From: a virus
Direction: 5' to 3' (one strand)
Length of the DNA stretch: 30,623 nucleotides
Virus record (IMG/VR): IMGVR_UViG_3300033571_006274
Location: 1 to 30,623 of that record
The notes beneath the pieces are model-generated. The model saw only the letters and a list, made by a program, of their open reading frames with translations. It did no database searches and was not told the DNA's origin. Numbering within the stretch: position 1 is the first letter of the stretch; every line of letters starts with the position of its first letter. The position numbers and the translations under genes were made by a program. Shown one piece after another: positions 1 through 7,220 of this stretch.

Positions 1-87
1 AGGTGGAGTTGCTGGTGGCGGCCTAGAAGCTTCAGGTGGAGTTGCTGGTGGCGGCCTAGAAGCTTCAGGTGGAGTTGCTGGTGGCGG
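1..87 (-). repeat. 33-bp in-frame tandem repeat, Pro-rich
   Basis: Two identical 33-bp units (1-33 and 34-66) are followed by a third copy that matches for its first 21 bases (67-87) and then diverges. Each unit encodes 11 residues (EASRPPPATPP) in the truncated minus-strand gene. The array touches the window edge, so its true copy number is unknown. There are no spacers, so this is a coding minisatellite. Identical units at DNA level suggest recent duplication. Confidence 0.9.
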
Positions 88-960
88 TCTTGTACCGGTT
101 TCAGGTACTGATGAAGGTCTTGCACCACCTGCTCCTGTAGCAGATACTGCACCACCTGCTGCGGCAGCGCCTGCAACGGCCGCGGCGGCTCTACCTAAAG
201 ATGATGATGCTCCAACTCTACTAGAAGGATTTGGTCGATTTCTCGGTCCAGAAGGTCTCTGATTAGGCGCAGGAGTTGACCTATTCCTCATAAGAGCAGT
301 ACCAGCTAAGAATGTGGCTAATCCTAAAACTATAGCAGTTATAAGTTCAGCATTTTCTGCTATCGCATTTGCTATATTTTTTACCTTATCCACAAATTCA
401 TCAATTGATTTACCTAATTGCTGAATTTGTTCAGGTGTCATAGTCAATGCGGCTGTGATAGCCGCGGCAGCTGTACCTATTCCTAAAAATGTTAATAATC
501 CTAAACCATCAGATACACCTGATTTAATAGTTCTTATTAAATCTCCTTTTTGGCGTGGTTTATTTTGCTTATTTTCTTGTTCTAATCGTAATTCGCGCGA
601 TTGTCTTTCATAATCACGCAATGATTCAGTATCTTCTTGTTGTGCCATAACTGATCGTTGAATTTCGATCAGTCCCTCTCTAGCAAATGAAGCAACTTGG
701 GATATGTAACCATATATGTCACGTCTGAATGAATCAAATATATCCATAGATACAAACTGAGAGGCTGTACCATCACCTTCTGATCTAGAAGTCGTATTAC
801 CTGCAATGATAATACCTTCTCTGGTCATTGTACCAAATTTTTCGCCTCTTGGTAATTGAGCCATTCTATAATTTTTTGTCAGATCATGATATCTGTCAGT
901 TCTTTCATCATAGACAAATTTCGTGCCTATCTTTTCTGCAAGCTCTGAAAGATTAGGCAT
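1..960 (-). CDS. Truncated tail hub / tape-measure-like protein with Pro-rich repeats
   Basis: Partial gene: it starts with ATG at 960 and runs open through the left edge (320 codons visible). The start overlaps the end of the upstream 538-residue gene by 8 bases, so the two are translationally coupled. Layout: N-terminal soluble part (1-90), charged Q/E/R-rich helical stretch (about 95-140), a hydrophobic segment rich in Gly/Ala/Leu (about 152-174), a second hydrophobic segment (about 206-224), then a low-complexity Pro/Ala/Gly/Ser tail ending in 11-residue repeats (EASRPPPATPP). The order charged helix, amphipathic or hydrophobic stretch, Pro-rich linker resembles that of its upstream neighbour, so the two may be distant paralogues. 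In T4, genes 27, 28 and 29 (tape measure) follow 51 at this place. A tape-measure or hub role is therefore plausible but unproven, and no catalytic domain is visible in this part. Confidence 0.6.
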   Translation of the reverse strand, partial: MPNLSELAEKIGTKFVYDERTDRYHDLTKNYRMAQLPRGEKFGTMTREGIIIAGNTTSRSEGDGTASQFVSMDIFDSFRRDIYGYISQVASFAREGLIEIQRSVMAQQEDTESLRDYERQSRELRLEQENKQNKPRQKGDLIRTIKSGVSDGLGLLTFLGIGTAAAAITAALTMTPEQIQQLGKSIDEFVDKVKNIANAIAENAELITAIVLGLATFLAGTALMRNRSTPAPNQRPSGPRNRPNPSSRVGASSSLGRAAAAVAGAAAAGGAVSATGAGGARPSSVPETGTRPPPATPPEASRPPPATPPEASRPPPATPP

Positions 961-2569
961 TTTCAGATTCCTTTTCTATGAGTAAAGGTAAAATTGCCAG
1001 GTCTTGCTCAGGATTATTTTGGCCTGCGGAAGATAATGTGATAGTTTCTGGCTTAGGTGCAGACTCAGCTATTGATGGTGCACCAGGTTGAGAAATTGGT
1101 TGAACAGTAGGTGCACCAGACGGAGATTGGGTTGTTATTGGTGCTGAAGTTCTCTGACCAGTTTGTGATGGTTGATTACCAGCCATTTCTTGTCCAGATG
1201 GTGCTTGTCGTTCAGTTTGCAACATTCGCAGCGCATCTTGACGTTCTTGACGAAATCTGTTAGCTACTGAAGCTTGGACTTGTGCAGTAGAGCTACCAAA
1301 TCTAGTACCTCTTTCATTATAAACTTCTCTTATAATATCTTCATCTTTAGCATTAGCTCCACCAGCTCGTTGTATTGCTAGTGTAATGACATTAGTACCA
1401 GGTCCATGCTGAACTGCAGTAGAATGTGTAACCTCTTGTAAAGCTCTAGACCTTTTATTTACATCAATACCAGTTTCTCTAAGAATTTTTTGAGCCAATG
1501 GTTTATAATGAGTATCTGATATAAATTGTCTTTGGGCTTGATAAAAACTACGATCTTTTCTTGATAATTCTTGCCAAGCTTGTTTGAATTGATCTGTACC
1601 AGCAGCAGCACCCTGCACACCACCTGCAGTATTAAGAGTATTTGCCATATCAGGATTTTTCTCTTGCAAATACTGTAAAAATCTAGTCATGGTGCCAGTT
1701 TTAGTTGCGATCTGATATGCACCATATGACCATCCACCGGTACTATCAAAACCTATAGCCCCAGCATCACCTCTAGATTCATATCGAGCAGATAGTGAAC
1801 CCAATCCTTGAGATGATTCACCCATACCTTCCATCATTCTCTCTGGACCACCTGGAGCAGCACCACTCATTGGTCTAGCAGCAGGTGCCAAGGAACCTCT
1901 AGGTCTTCTTGGTGTTGATCCAGGTTCGATTGTAGATTCTTCTGATTGCTCCTGTTCGGGTGTCTCTTCCATTATTCTTTCAGCTAATTCTTCTACTGTC
2001 ATAGCTGCGGCTCCGGCACCTAATAAAAGTCGTGCGCGGCGATTTGATCTTAATGCTGATAATGCTCTACGCATTCTATTAAGTAAAGAAATACCACCCA
2101 ACGCACCTAATGCAGATATAAGTGGGGTGCTTATGCGCGAAAGAACGCCAGCTAATGTAGTACCAATCGAAACAATTCTTGATATAATATCTTTAAATTT
2201 ATTAAACATATCTTTGAGAAAGGACGGTTTGTCATCTTCCTCTTTTTGTTCTTCGACTATTCTTTCAACTTGACCTTCTTCATCAGGATTTCTTAATCTT
2301 TCTTTTGTGCTTTCAATTTCTTCTAGACGAATACGATCAAGTATTAAACGTTGACGTTCTTTATTATCATTCAATTGTTTAAGAGAATTTATCATCTGGG
2401 TCAAGGTTTGTCTAACCTGAGATGTCACAGATTTAGATTCACCACCTACCCTACTCATATCTCCAGGTTTTGCAGATATTAATGCATTAAGAGATGAGGA
2501 CATGGCATTCCCTGCATTGCTATTACCAGAACCCATATATGTCTGCAAAGCATCTGTCAGGGTTGCCAC
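953..2569 (-). CDS. Baseplate hub / tape-measure-like protein with VgrG3-like lysozyme domain
   Basis: A 538-residue protein that starts at GTG (2569), about 11 nt after a GAGGG ribosome-binding site inside the end of the preceding small gene. Layout: helical N-terminus with a charged region (55-115), hydrophobic or amphipathic stretch (117-190), acidic and Pro-rich linker (200-255), a compact domain (about 255-440), and a Gln/Pro/Ser-rich tail. The compact domain opens with ARYESRGDAG and SYGAYQIATKTGTM. That pattern is characteristic of the VgrG3-like C-terminal peptidoglycan hydrolase family, with E264 the likely catalytic acid. The role inferred is local cell-wall digestion during DNA injection. 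T4 carries lysozyme in gp5; the gp5-like protein here lacks it, which fits a relocated enzyme. The hydrophobic stretch could instead mean a tape-measure role. The domain call is fairly secure; the structural role is not. Confidence 0.75.
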   Translation of the reverse strand: MATLTDALQTYMGSGNSNAGNAMSSSLNALISAKPGDMSRVGGESKSVTSQVRQTLTQMINSLKQLNDNKERQRLILDRIRLEEIESTKERLRNPDEEGQVERIVEEQKEEDDKPSFLKDMFNKFKDIISRIVSIGTTLAGVLSRISTPLISALGALGGISLLNRMRRALSALRSNRRARLLLGAGAAAMTVEELAERIMEETPEQEQSEESTIEPGSTPRRPRGSLAPAARPMSGAAPGGPERMMEGMGESSQGLGSLSARYESRGDAGAIGFDSTGGWSYGAYQIATKTGTMTRFLQYLQEKNPDMANTLNTAGGVQGAAAGTDQFKQAWQELSRKDRSFYQAQRQFISDTHYKPLAQKILRETGIDVNKRSRALQEVTHSTAVQHGPGTNVITLAIQRAGGANAKDEDIIREVYNERGTRFGSSTAQVQASVANRFRQERQDALRMLQTERQAPSGQEMAGNQPSQTGQRTSAPITTQSPSGAPTVQPISQPGAPSIAESAPKPETITLSSAGQNNPEQDLAILPLLIEKESENA

Positions 2570-2572
2570 TTA

Positions 2573-2746
2573 TTAATTTTCCCTCTTTTGTTTCTCGGTT
2601 TCGATAAAATCTATTAATAATTTTATATAAATTTCCCTCTCCCAGGGCATCATATGTTCAATTTCAGTCAAGCTATATTTGTGATGTTGCATGAGTGAAA
2701 AATTTATCGTATAATAATTTGATAGTGAGTTATGAGAGAGGGCCAT
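2573..2746 (-). CDS. Small gp51-position protein, probable frameshift partner of gp26
   Basis: A 57-codon gene whose ATG (2746) shares one base with the TGA stop of gp26 (TGATG). It ends just before the GTG of the hub-lysozyme gene. The protein contains HKYSLTEIEHMMPWEREIYI followed by a charged helix. A short helix with a P-W-E-R-E core is typical of the second product of tail-assembly chaperone pairs, and T4 has gene 51 directly after gene 26. It is much shorter than T4 gp51 (249 residues as I recall it), so homology to gp51 is not claimed. The frame is exactly the -1 frame relative to gp26, reached by slipping on eight T's. It could therefore be made mainly as a C-terminal extension of gp26 (predicted fusion about 295 residues) rather than from its own start, which has no well-placed ribosome-binding site. 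Confidence 0.75.
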   Translation of the reverse strand: MALSHNSLSNYYTINFSLMQHHKYSLTEIEHMMPWEREIYIKLLIDFIETEKQKREN

Positions 2747-3459
2747 CAAAAAAAATCAGACAATCCCTTGAGTGTAATAGTATCTTCTTGACCACAACCT
2801 TCGCATTTGTATGATAGTGTATGCTGCAAACGTGGCATGGTTTCAAAAAATTTCATTATTTCCATAAATTGCTGATTGCTCAGACTACTGACAAATTGAC
2901 GAGCTTCATCCAAACTATCAGGTTCATACAATTCTTCGTCATCATATACACATTCGATACATTTTGTTATCAAATCGATTTCATCTATACCTGATGAAAC
3001 ACTAGATTTAATATCAGCTAAAGTTGGATATCTCATTTTCATTGTCAAATTATCTGTTAGTTTGATATTAGGTGAATGGTCATCCCTAAATTCGACTTCA
3101 ACATCATCTAGATTAATTTCAATTTTTGTGACCGCATCACATTGCTCACCATTATAATTTACACCATCAACGTGTCTATAACTAAGATTTACTTTTTCAC
3201 CGACCGATTTTGCACGAATCTTTAGAAAAAGATATTCAATATCAAATGATGGAAGTTTTTCTATATCAATACCTTCAGTCATTATACATCCAGTAATTAC
3301 ATCAATCATAGCTCTATTCATATGATCGATGTCTTTAGATTCCATCGCGATCAGTAATGTTTTTTCTTCTTTGACTAGAAACGGTCTAAAAACTATTTCC
3401 TTTTTATTAGATGGTAAAATCAAAGAAAATGTCGGAACCGCAATTTTAGGTAATGCCAT
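2746..3459 (-). CDS. 26: Baseplate hub assembly protein gp26-like
   Basis: A 237-residue protein resembling the T4 baseplate protein family that includes gp26 (208 residues in T4). The N-terminus has the family pattern of a short beta-rich lead (LPSNKKEIVFRPFLVKEEK), then a helical section (AMIDVITGCIMTEGIDIEKL) and FLKIRAKSVGEKVNLSY. A CEGCG motif near the C-terminus could bind metal or form a turn. In T4, gp26 acts in baseplate hub assembly. A good ribosome-binding site (GGGAGG) sits about 8 nt before the ATG, in the gap after gp54. Its position before a small gene joined by a slippery run suggests it is the short product of a chaperone pair, as in lambda G/GT or P2 E/E'. The family assignment is likely; the chaperone role is inference. 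Confidence 0.75.
   Translation of the reverse strand: MALPKIAVPTFSLILPSNKKEIVFRPFLVKEEKTLLIAMESKDIDHMNRAMIDVITGCIMTEGIDIEKLPSFDIEYLFLKIRAKSVGEKVNLSYRHVDGVNYNGEQCDAVTKIEINLDDVEVEFRDDHSPNIKLTDNLTMKMRYPTLADIKSSVSSGIDEIDLITKCIECVYDDEELYEPDSLDEARQFVSSLSNQQFMEIMKFFETMPRLQHTLSYKCEGCGQEDTITLKGLSDFF
2747..2769 (-). promoter_or_regulatory. Candidate programmed -1 frameshift signal (gp26 to gp51-like)
   Basis: On the minus strand gp26 ends GAT TTT TTT TGA, giving a T-TTT-TTT slippery heptamer at 2755-2749. An AAGGGA Shine-Dalgarno-like sequence (2769-2764) lies 8 nt upstream of it, a layout like the stimulator of E. coli dnaX. After a -1 slip the next codons are TTG ATG, entering the 57-codon frame without a stop. 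No convincing downstream hairpin was seen by eye. Confidence 0.65.
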
Positions 3460-3474
3460 GATAACCTCCCACTT

Positions 3475-4398
3475 TTAAATACCAAACAATGATGTTCTTG
3501 ATCCTATTAGAGAATTTCTAAATTGTGTACCTGTTTGATTAACAATACCACGTACACCGCCAGCAAGTCCATTTTGTGAAAATAATGATATAAGAGGTGA
3601 GAATCTGTCTAGTGTATTGACAGTACCTCTTAACAACATTTCAAGACCATATAGATTTTCAAACGGTAATGCATCAGGATGTCTTTCTTCTGCTGTAAAA
3701 TATTGCATTTGGACAGTTAATTTTGCAGCCCCATCAGCACCCCAATCCATCTCCACATCATTTATGGTTATAGGATATGCTTCTGTTAACTTTATTTGAT
3801 ATAGAGGAAATACTGTTCTGTCTCCTGGTGCATTGTATATGTTTTGATTTAATGGATTAAATGCATCTATAACATCACCAACAAGAGATTGAAGATCGGT
3901 GCCTCCTCGTATGACTGAAGATGCGATACCGACAGCAGACGGAGTTTGATATTTCGGTGATTCTGCAAATTGCAATACGTCAACTTGACCTGTCATTTCA
4001 TCATAATAAGTTGCATCAAAACCACCAACCTTTTGTGGTCTACCCTGTGATCTACGATAGCTAGCACGACCGCCTGCTGATATTGCCATATCTTGCCAGG
4101 CCATGAATATCTCTCGCTCTATCATATTTTCACTAAGCAATACACGAAGAGTCATAGGTTCAGTTTGAAATGAATACGGAATTTTTCTGGTAGGTCCATG
4201 ATATCTTTGTTCTATAGTCATTAATGACCTAGCAGGTATAGATGCACTTTCTATACGCAATGGCATATGTGATGTCTCAAAAAATCCTCGTATTGCGCTA
4301 GGTAAAGTTAGCATTACCGAAAAGTAATTTGGTTTTGCTACACCTCTTTTACCTATTTCAGCCGAAAATTCTGAGATATTAAATCTGCGATTTGCCAT
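3475..4398 (-). CDS. 54: Baseplate tail tube initiator gp54-like
   Basis: A 307-residue protein, close to the 320 of T4 gp54. The N-terminus (RRFNISEFSAEIGKRGVAKP, then NYFSVMLTLP) and the later PLRIESASIPARSL have the look of the tail-tube-like fold that starts tube polymerisation on the baseplate. The C-terminal half contains LTEAYPITINDVEMDWGAD and LTVQMQYFTAEER, the beta-strand signature shared with tail tube proteins. The start codon overlaps the stop of the gp2-like gene (TAATG). In T4 genes 48 and 54 are neighbours. Here gp48 is on the other strand about 1.1 kb away, so the pair is split between divergent operons. A tail tube protein (gp19-like) is the alternative, but the length and neighbours favour gp54. 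Confidence 0.7.
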   Translation of the reverse strand: MANRRFNISEFSAEIGKRGVAKPNYFSVMLTLPSAIRGFFETSHMPLRIESASIPARSLMTIEQRYHGPTRKIPYSFQTEPMTLRVLLSENMIEREIFMAWQDMAISAGGRASYRRSQGRPQKVGGFDATYYDEMTGQVDVLQFAESPKYQTPSAVGIASSVIRGGTDLQSLVGDVIDAFNPLNQNIYNAPGDRTVFPLYQIKLTEAYPITINDVEMDWGADGAAKLTVQMQYFTAEERHPDALPFENLYGLEMLLRGTVNTLDRFSPLISLFSQNGLAGGVRGIVNQTGTQFRNSLIGSRTSLFGI

Positions 4399-5021
4399 TA
4401 TTGCACCTTTGAATAGCTGTCTCTGTGGACTGCGCTTGTGCTAGCACCTGAGAATCTTTCAAGCGGCATGAACAGTGCAATGTCCCATGATTTGGGGTCT
4501 ATTCTGAAAAACTTGGTTCTTACGTTAGAGAATAGATATTGTTTTATGCAGGGTTTATAAAATCTATATCTTGTAACAGAACTGAGCAGATCATATGAAA
4601 TTTGAAGATGTGTGCGTTCATCATAATTTTCATCACTTATCACTGTGTATAACGCATCCATTAATCTGGCTCTAAGTCTTAGCGGTAGATAATGCATATT
4701 TAAACCCATAAAACCCTGAGAGGATGAAGAACCTGATGCTCTTCCTCCTAATCTTTTAGAATCAAATGGTATTACCAGAGGGTATCTGTCATAATAAGGT
4801 AGCTTATCTTTCGTTTTTGGATCATATGCAAATAGATACATCTGACCTATCATAGGAACAGTCACCATTGCACTTCTATCTTGTGCCATAAGAGCATTTG
4901 GATTCATAGCAACTTTACTTGCTTGAGCGCGAAACCAGTTTCTAGCTTGTAAAGTTTTATGAGGCAAGATACCTTGCTTTTCACCTGTGGACAATATTCT
5001 ATCAAAAACATAAGCTACCAT
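4398..5021 (-). CDS. gp2-like DNA end protector / head completion protein (tentative)
   Basis: A 207-residue protein with a conserved core: MIGQMYLFAYDPKTKDKLPY, YDRYPLVIPF, and GFMGLNMHYLPLRLRARLMD. I recognise this core from T4-like marine phages, where I recall similar proteins annotated as DNA end protector. It starts in a TAATG overlap with the stop of gp4, and in T4 gene 2 is next to gene 4, which supports the guess. T4 gp2 binds the ends of packaged DNA and helps finish the head. The protein is basic and has no membrane segment. The direct resemblance to T4 gp2 is too weak to see by eye, so the function remains tentative. Confidence 0.5.
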   Translation of the reverse strand: MVAYVFDRILSTGEKQGILPHKTLQARNWFRAQASKVAMNPNALMAQDRSAMVTVPMIGQMYLFAYDPKTKDKLPYYDRYPLVIPFDSKRLGGRASGSSSSQGFMGLNMHYLPLRLRARLMDALYTVISDENYDERTHLQISYDLLSSVTRYRFYKPCIKQYLFSNVRTKFFRIDPKSWDIALFMPLERFSGASTSAVHRDSYSKVQ

Positions 5022-5467
5022 TATTTTAGCCCTAATTCCTTCTCTGTGATTATCACAAAATCCCAGCTTCGATCAGCGCAGTATTCTCTGGCAGCTTTCC
5101 ACTTTGCGCTATTTATCCCATATCTGGCTACTTCAATAAGATACTTTTTTGAGGGTCTCTTTGAATTATCATGAGGTTTTGGTTGTTGTGTTTGACCTAG
5201 AGGTTTAACCTCAATCATTTTTATTTTTATAGAGCCGTTTTTATCGCGCATCTTTATGACAAAATCAGGGAAATATCTATGCCATTTTCCATCAAGAGGA
5301 GATTTGTATGGTACTATAACTTCTTCAGAACCCCACTCAATCACATTTGGATTCATATCAAATTCGGACATAAGTTTTCTTTCCCATAACGAACGAAAAA
5401 TAATATTCGTCGGGTCTCCTTTATATTTTTTAGGATTGATAGGTCTATATTTTCCTTTATATGCCAT
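5021..5467 (-). CDS. 4: Head completion nuclease gp4
   Basis: A 148-residue protein, nearly the length of T4 gp4 (150). The N-terminus YKGKYRPINPKKYKGDPTNI followed by FRSLWERKLM, WGSEE and HRYFPDF is strongly typical of the family. A PD-(D/E)xK-like nuclease core is visible: E48/E49, P67-D68 and E86-V-K88. The product is known to act after DNA packaging, finishing the portal end of the head so tails can attach. It is the first gene of the minus-strand operon. No clear ribosome-binding site precedes the ATG. A degenerate late-promoter box lies only 6 nt upstream, raising the possibility of a leaderless transcript. Confidence 0.88.
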   Translation of the reverse strand: MAYKGKYRPINPKKYKGDPTNIIFRSLWERKLMSEFDMNPNVIEWGSEEVIVPYKSPLDGKWHRYFPDFVIKMRDKNGSIKIKMIEVKPLGQTQQPKPHDNSKRPSKKYLIEVARYGINSAKWKAAREYCADRSWDFVIITEKELGLK

Positions 5468-5472
5468 GTGCT

Positions 5473-5480
5473 TATCTATG
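5473..5480 (-). promoter_or_regulatory. Possible minus-strand late promoter box (weak)
   Basis: Reads CATAGATA on the minus strand, two mismatches from the T4 late consensus TATAAATA. It lies back to back, one base apart, with the plus-strand box. With normal T4 late spacing, transcription would begin at about the A of the gp4 ATG. Weak evidence. Confidence 0.3.
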
Positions 5481-5481
5481 G

Positions 5482-5489
5482 CATAAATA
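5482..5489 (+). promoter_or_regulatory. T4-type late promoter box, plus-strand baseplate operon
   Basis: CATAAATA matches the T4 late consensus TATAAATA at 7 of 8 positions. It lies in the only divergent intergenic gap between the minus and plus tail operons, 28 nt before the gp48 ATG. No -35 element is expected for this promoter class. Confidence 0.6.
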
Positions 5490-5517
5490 CCTCAGATTAG
5501 CTATAAGAAAGACTGTC

Positions 5518-6639
5518 ATGTCAGGCAATTTTCTAGATCCCACAGGTTCACTACAAAGAAACATGAACGCGCTAATGGAGCGCGGCCGGCAAGTTTCGCC
5601 TGCATTGTTTGGTAATAATCCAACACCCAGTCTTTATTTTCCAGAAAATTATTCAAGACTAGATCATTTTGTAACATTTAGAGCATTAAAATTTCAAAGC
5701 GTCACTAGAACATCTAGCATACAATCAGATATACCTCTTGTTGGTAATAGAGAAGGTGTTGCTGGTAGAACTTTACAAATTATATCATTACCTATGCCAG
5801 CTCAATTACAAACAGGCTATAATGCTCGTTATGACGATAAAGATATATCCGCGGTAGAAGAAGTCATAGCTACGGCAGCATCAAATGTAAGAGGTGATGC
5901 AGAAGAACGCGGTAGAGCCATAGGTCAAGGTATAAGCAATGCTACAGGTTCGGCAAGAAATCAGTCGATAGGTGAAAATGTTTCATCTATATTACAAGGT
6001 ATTCAAAATCAAATACAGCAGCTTAGACAAAATCCAGATGCTCAGGTTGGAGGCGCAAGTCTTGCCGCGGCTGGAGCTGCTGATCTTGGTTCGGGATTAT
6101 TAAATAATGCTATAGCCGCTAATCTTGCCGGTGTTGCAAGAAATTCTCATAAGGTATTGCTATTCCAAGGTGTTGCTCGGAGAGATCATACATTTCAATT
6201 TAGTCTTTCTCCTAAAAATCGCAGAGAAGCGGAAGCAATACAGAAGATAATTGAAGCATTCAAATATCATATGTCTCCAAGTTATGGATTAGGTGGAGTT
6301 CCTGCAGCATTTAGAGGTTTGTCTGAGGGAGTTGGTCTTGGTGGCGAGACTACAAATTTCATATCAGGTTTAGCATCAAATGCTGGATCAACATCACGCG
6401 CTTTCTTTGAATATCCAGATGTGTTTCTAATTGAATTTAACAATCGCAGACAACTTTTTACTATAGGCGAATCTGTACTTTCTAGATTTGACGTCAATTA
6501 TCATCCTATGAATTATCCAGCATATGTTAGATCATTAGATACACCTAATGTAGCATCTCCTGCTGAGATTGCCATTAGTCTGACATTTACCGAAACTGAT
6601 ATTGTCACAAAAGAACAGATAAAGCAGAATCGTAGGTAA
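5518..6639 (+). CDS. 48: Baseplate tail tube cap gp48-like
   Basis: A 373-residue protein (T4 gp48 is 364). The ATG at 5518 (MSGNFLDPTG) is chosen over the in-frame ATG at 5461 because the latter would overlap gp4 and the promoter. Recognisable parts are SLYFPENYSRLDHFVTFRAL near the N-terminus, a Gly/Ala/Gln-rich middle (about 125-215), and a C-terminal tail-tube-like section (HKVLLFQGVARRDHTFQFSL, EFNNRRQLFTIGESVLSRFD, NYHPMNYPAYVR). gp48 sits on the hub below gp54 and helps start the tail tube. It is the first gene of the plus-strand baseplate operon and is followed by gp53 after 2 nt. Confidence 0.8.
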   Translation: MSGNFLDPTGSLQRNMNALMERGRQVSPALFGNNPTPSLYFPENYSRLDHFVTFRALKFQSVTRTSSIQSDIPLVGNREGVAGRTLQIISLPMPAQLQTGYNARYDDKDISAVEEVIATAASNVRGDAEERGRAIGQGISNATGSARNQSIGENVSSILQGIQNQIQQLRQNPDAQVGGASLAAAGAADLGSGLLNNAIAANLAGVARNSHKVLLFQGVARRDHTFQFSLSPKNRREAEAIQKIIEAFKYHMSPSYGLGGVPAAFRGLSEGVGLGGETTNFISGLASNAGSTSRAFFEYPDVFLIEFNNRRQLFTIGESVLSRFDVNYHPMNYPAYVRSLDTPNVASPAEIAISLTFTETDIVTKEQIKQNRR

Positions 6640-6641
6640 TC

Positions 6642-7220
6642 ATGGCACAATATTTCGCGCCCTTTCCTAGAATAACATATAATGTAAAAGCTTTAAATAA
6701 AACTCTTCGTGTGACTGATATCACAAAAAGATTTATTATAAGCGATTTTTATCGTAAAAATTTTATTTCATATTACACATATGATGTTAAAGAAGGTGAA
6801 CGACCAGATAATGTTGCTTATAGTTTTTATGGTGATTCTAATCTCGATTGGGTAATATTATTACCAAATTTAATAATCGATCCATATTATGAATGGCCTA
6901 GAAGTCAATCTGAAATGGAATCTTATATAAGAAGCAAATATGGTAGTACAGAAATGGCTATGAAACAGATACATCATTATGAACAGATTACTCAAAAAAG
7001 AAAAGAAGTTAGAAATGAAGATGGTGAATTAATAATTCTACCAGAAAAAACATTAATAATTGATTATGAAACTTATATTTCTTTAGGATCTAGTGATAAG
7101 AAACAGGTAAATGCTTATGATTATGAAATTCGCACTAATGATAAAAAACGTAATATATCAATAATTGATCCAAGTTATGTCCCATCTTTAGTAGAAACCC
7201 ATAGAAATCTCTATATCTAA
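6642..7220 (+). CDS. 53: Baseplate wedge protein gp53
   Basis: A 192-residue protein (T4 gp53 is 196). The hallmark is visible at about residues 59-87: VAYSFYGDSNLDWVILLPNL then IIDPYYEWPRS, matching the T4 pattern of a small LysM-like wedge protein (LYWVLLMCNDNYDPYYGW). gp53 joins neighbouring wedges during baseplate assembly. The gene is two bases after gp48 and shares a TAATG overlap with the next gene. The C-terminal part has an acidic or basic insertion and a YDYEIR segment, as often seen in marine relatives. Confidence is high. Confidence 0.88.
   Translation: MAQYFAPFPRITYNVKALNKTLRVTDITKRFIISDFYRKNFISYYTYDVKEGERPDNVAYSFYGDSNLDWVILLPNLIIDPYYEWPRSQSEMESYIRSKYGSTEMAMKQIHHYEQITQKRKEVRNEDGELIILPEKTLIIDYETYISLGSSDKKQVNAYDYEIRTNDKKRNISIIDPSYVPSLVETHRNLYI

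Noticed and set aside
1-87. Possible CRISPR-like array
   Set aside because: The 33-bp units are adjacent without spacers and keep a reading frame, so this is a coding minisatellite.
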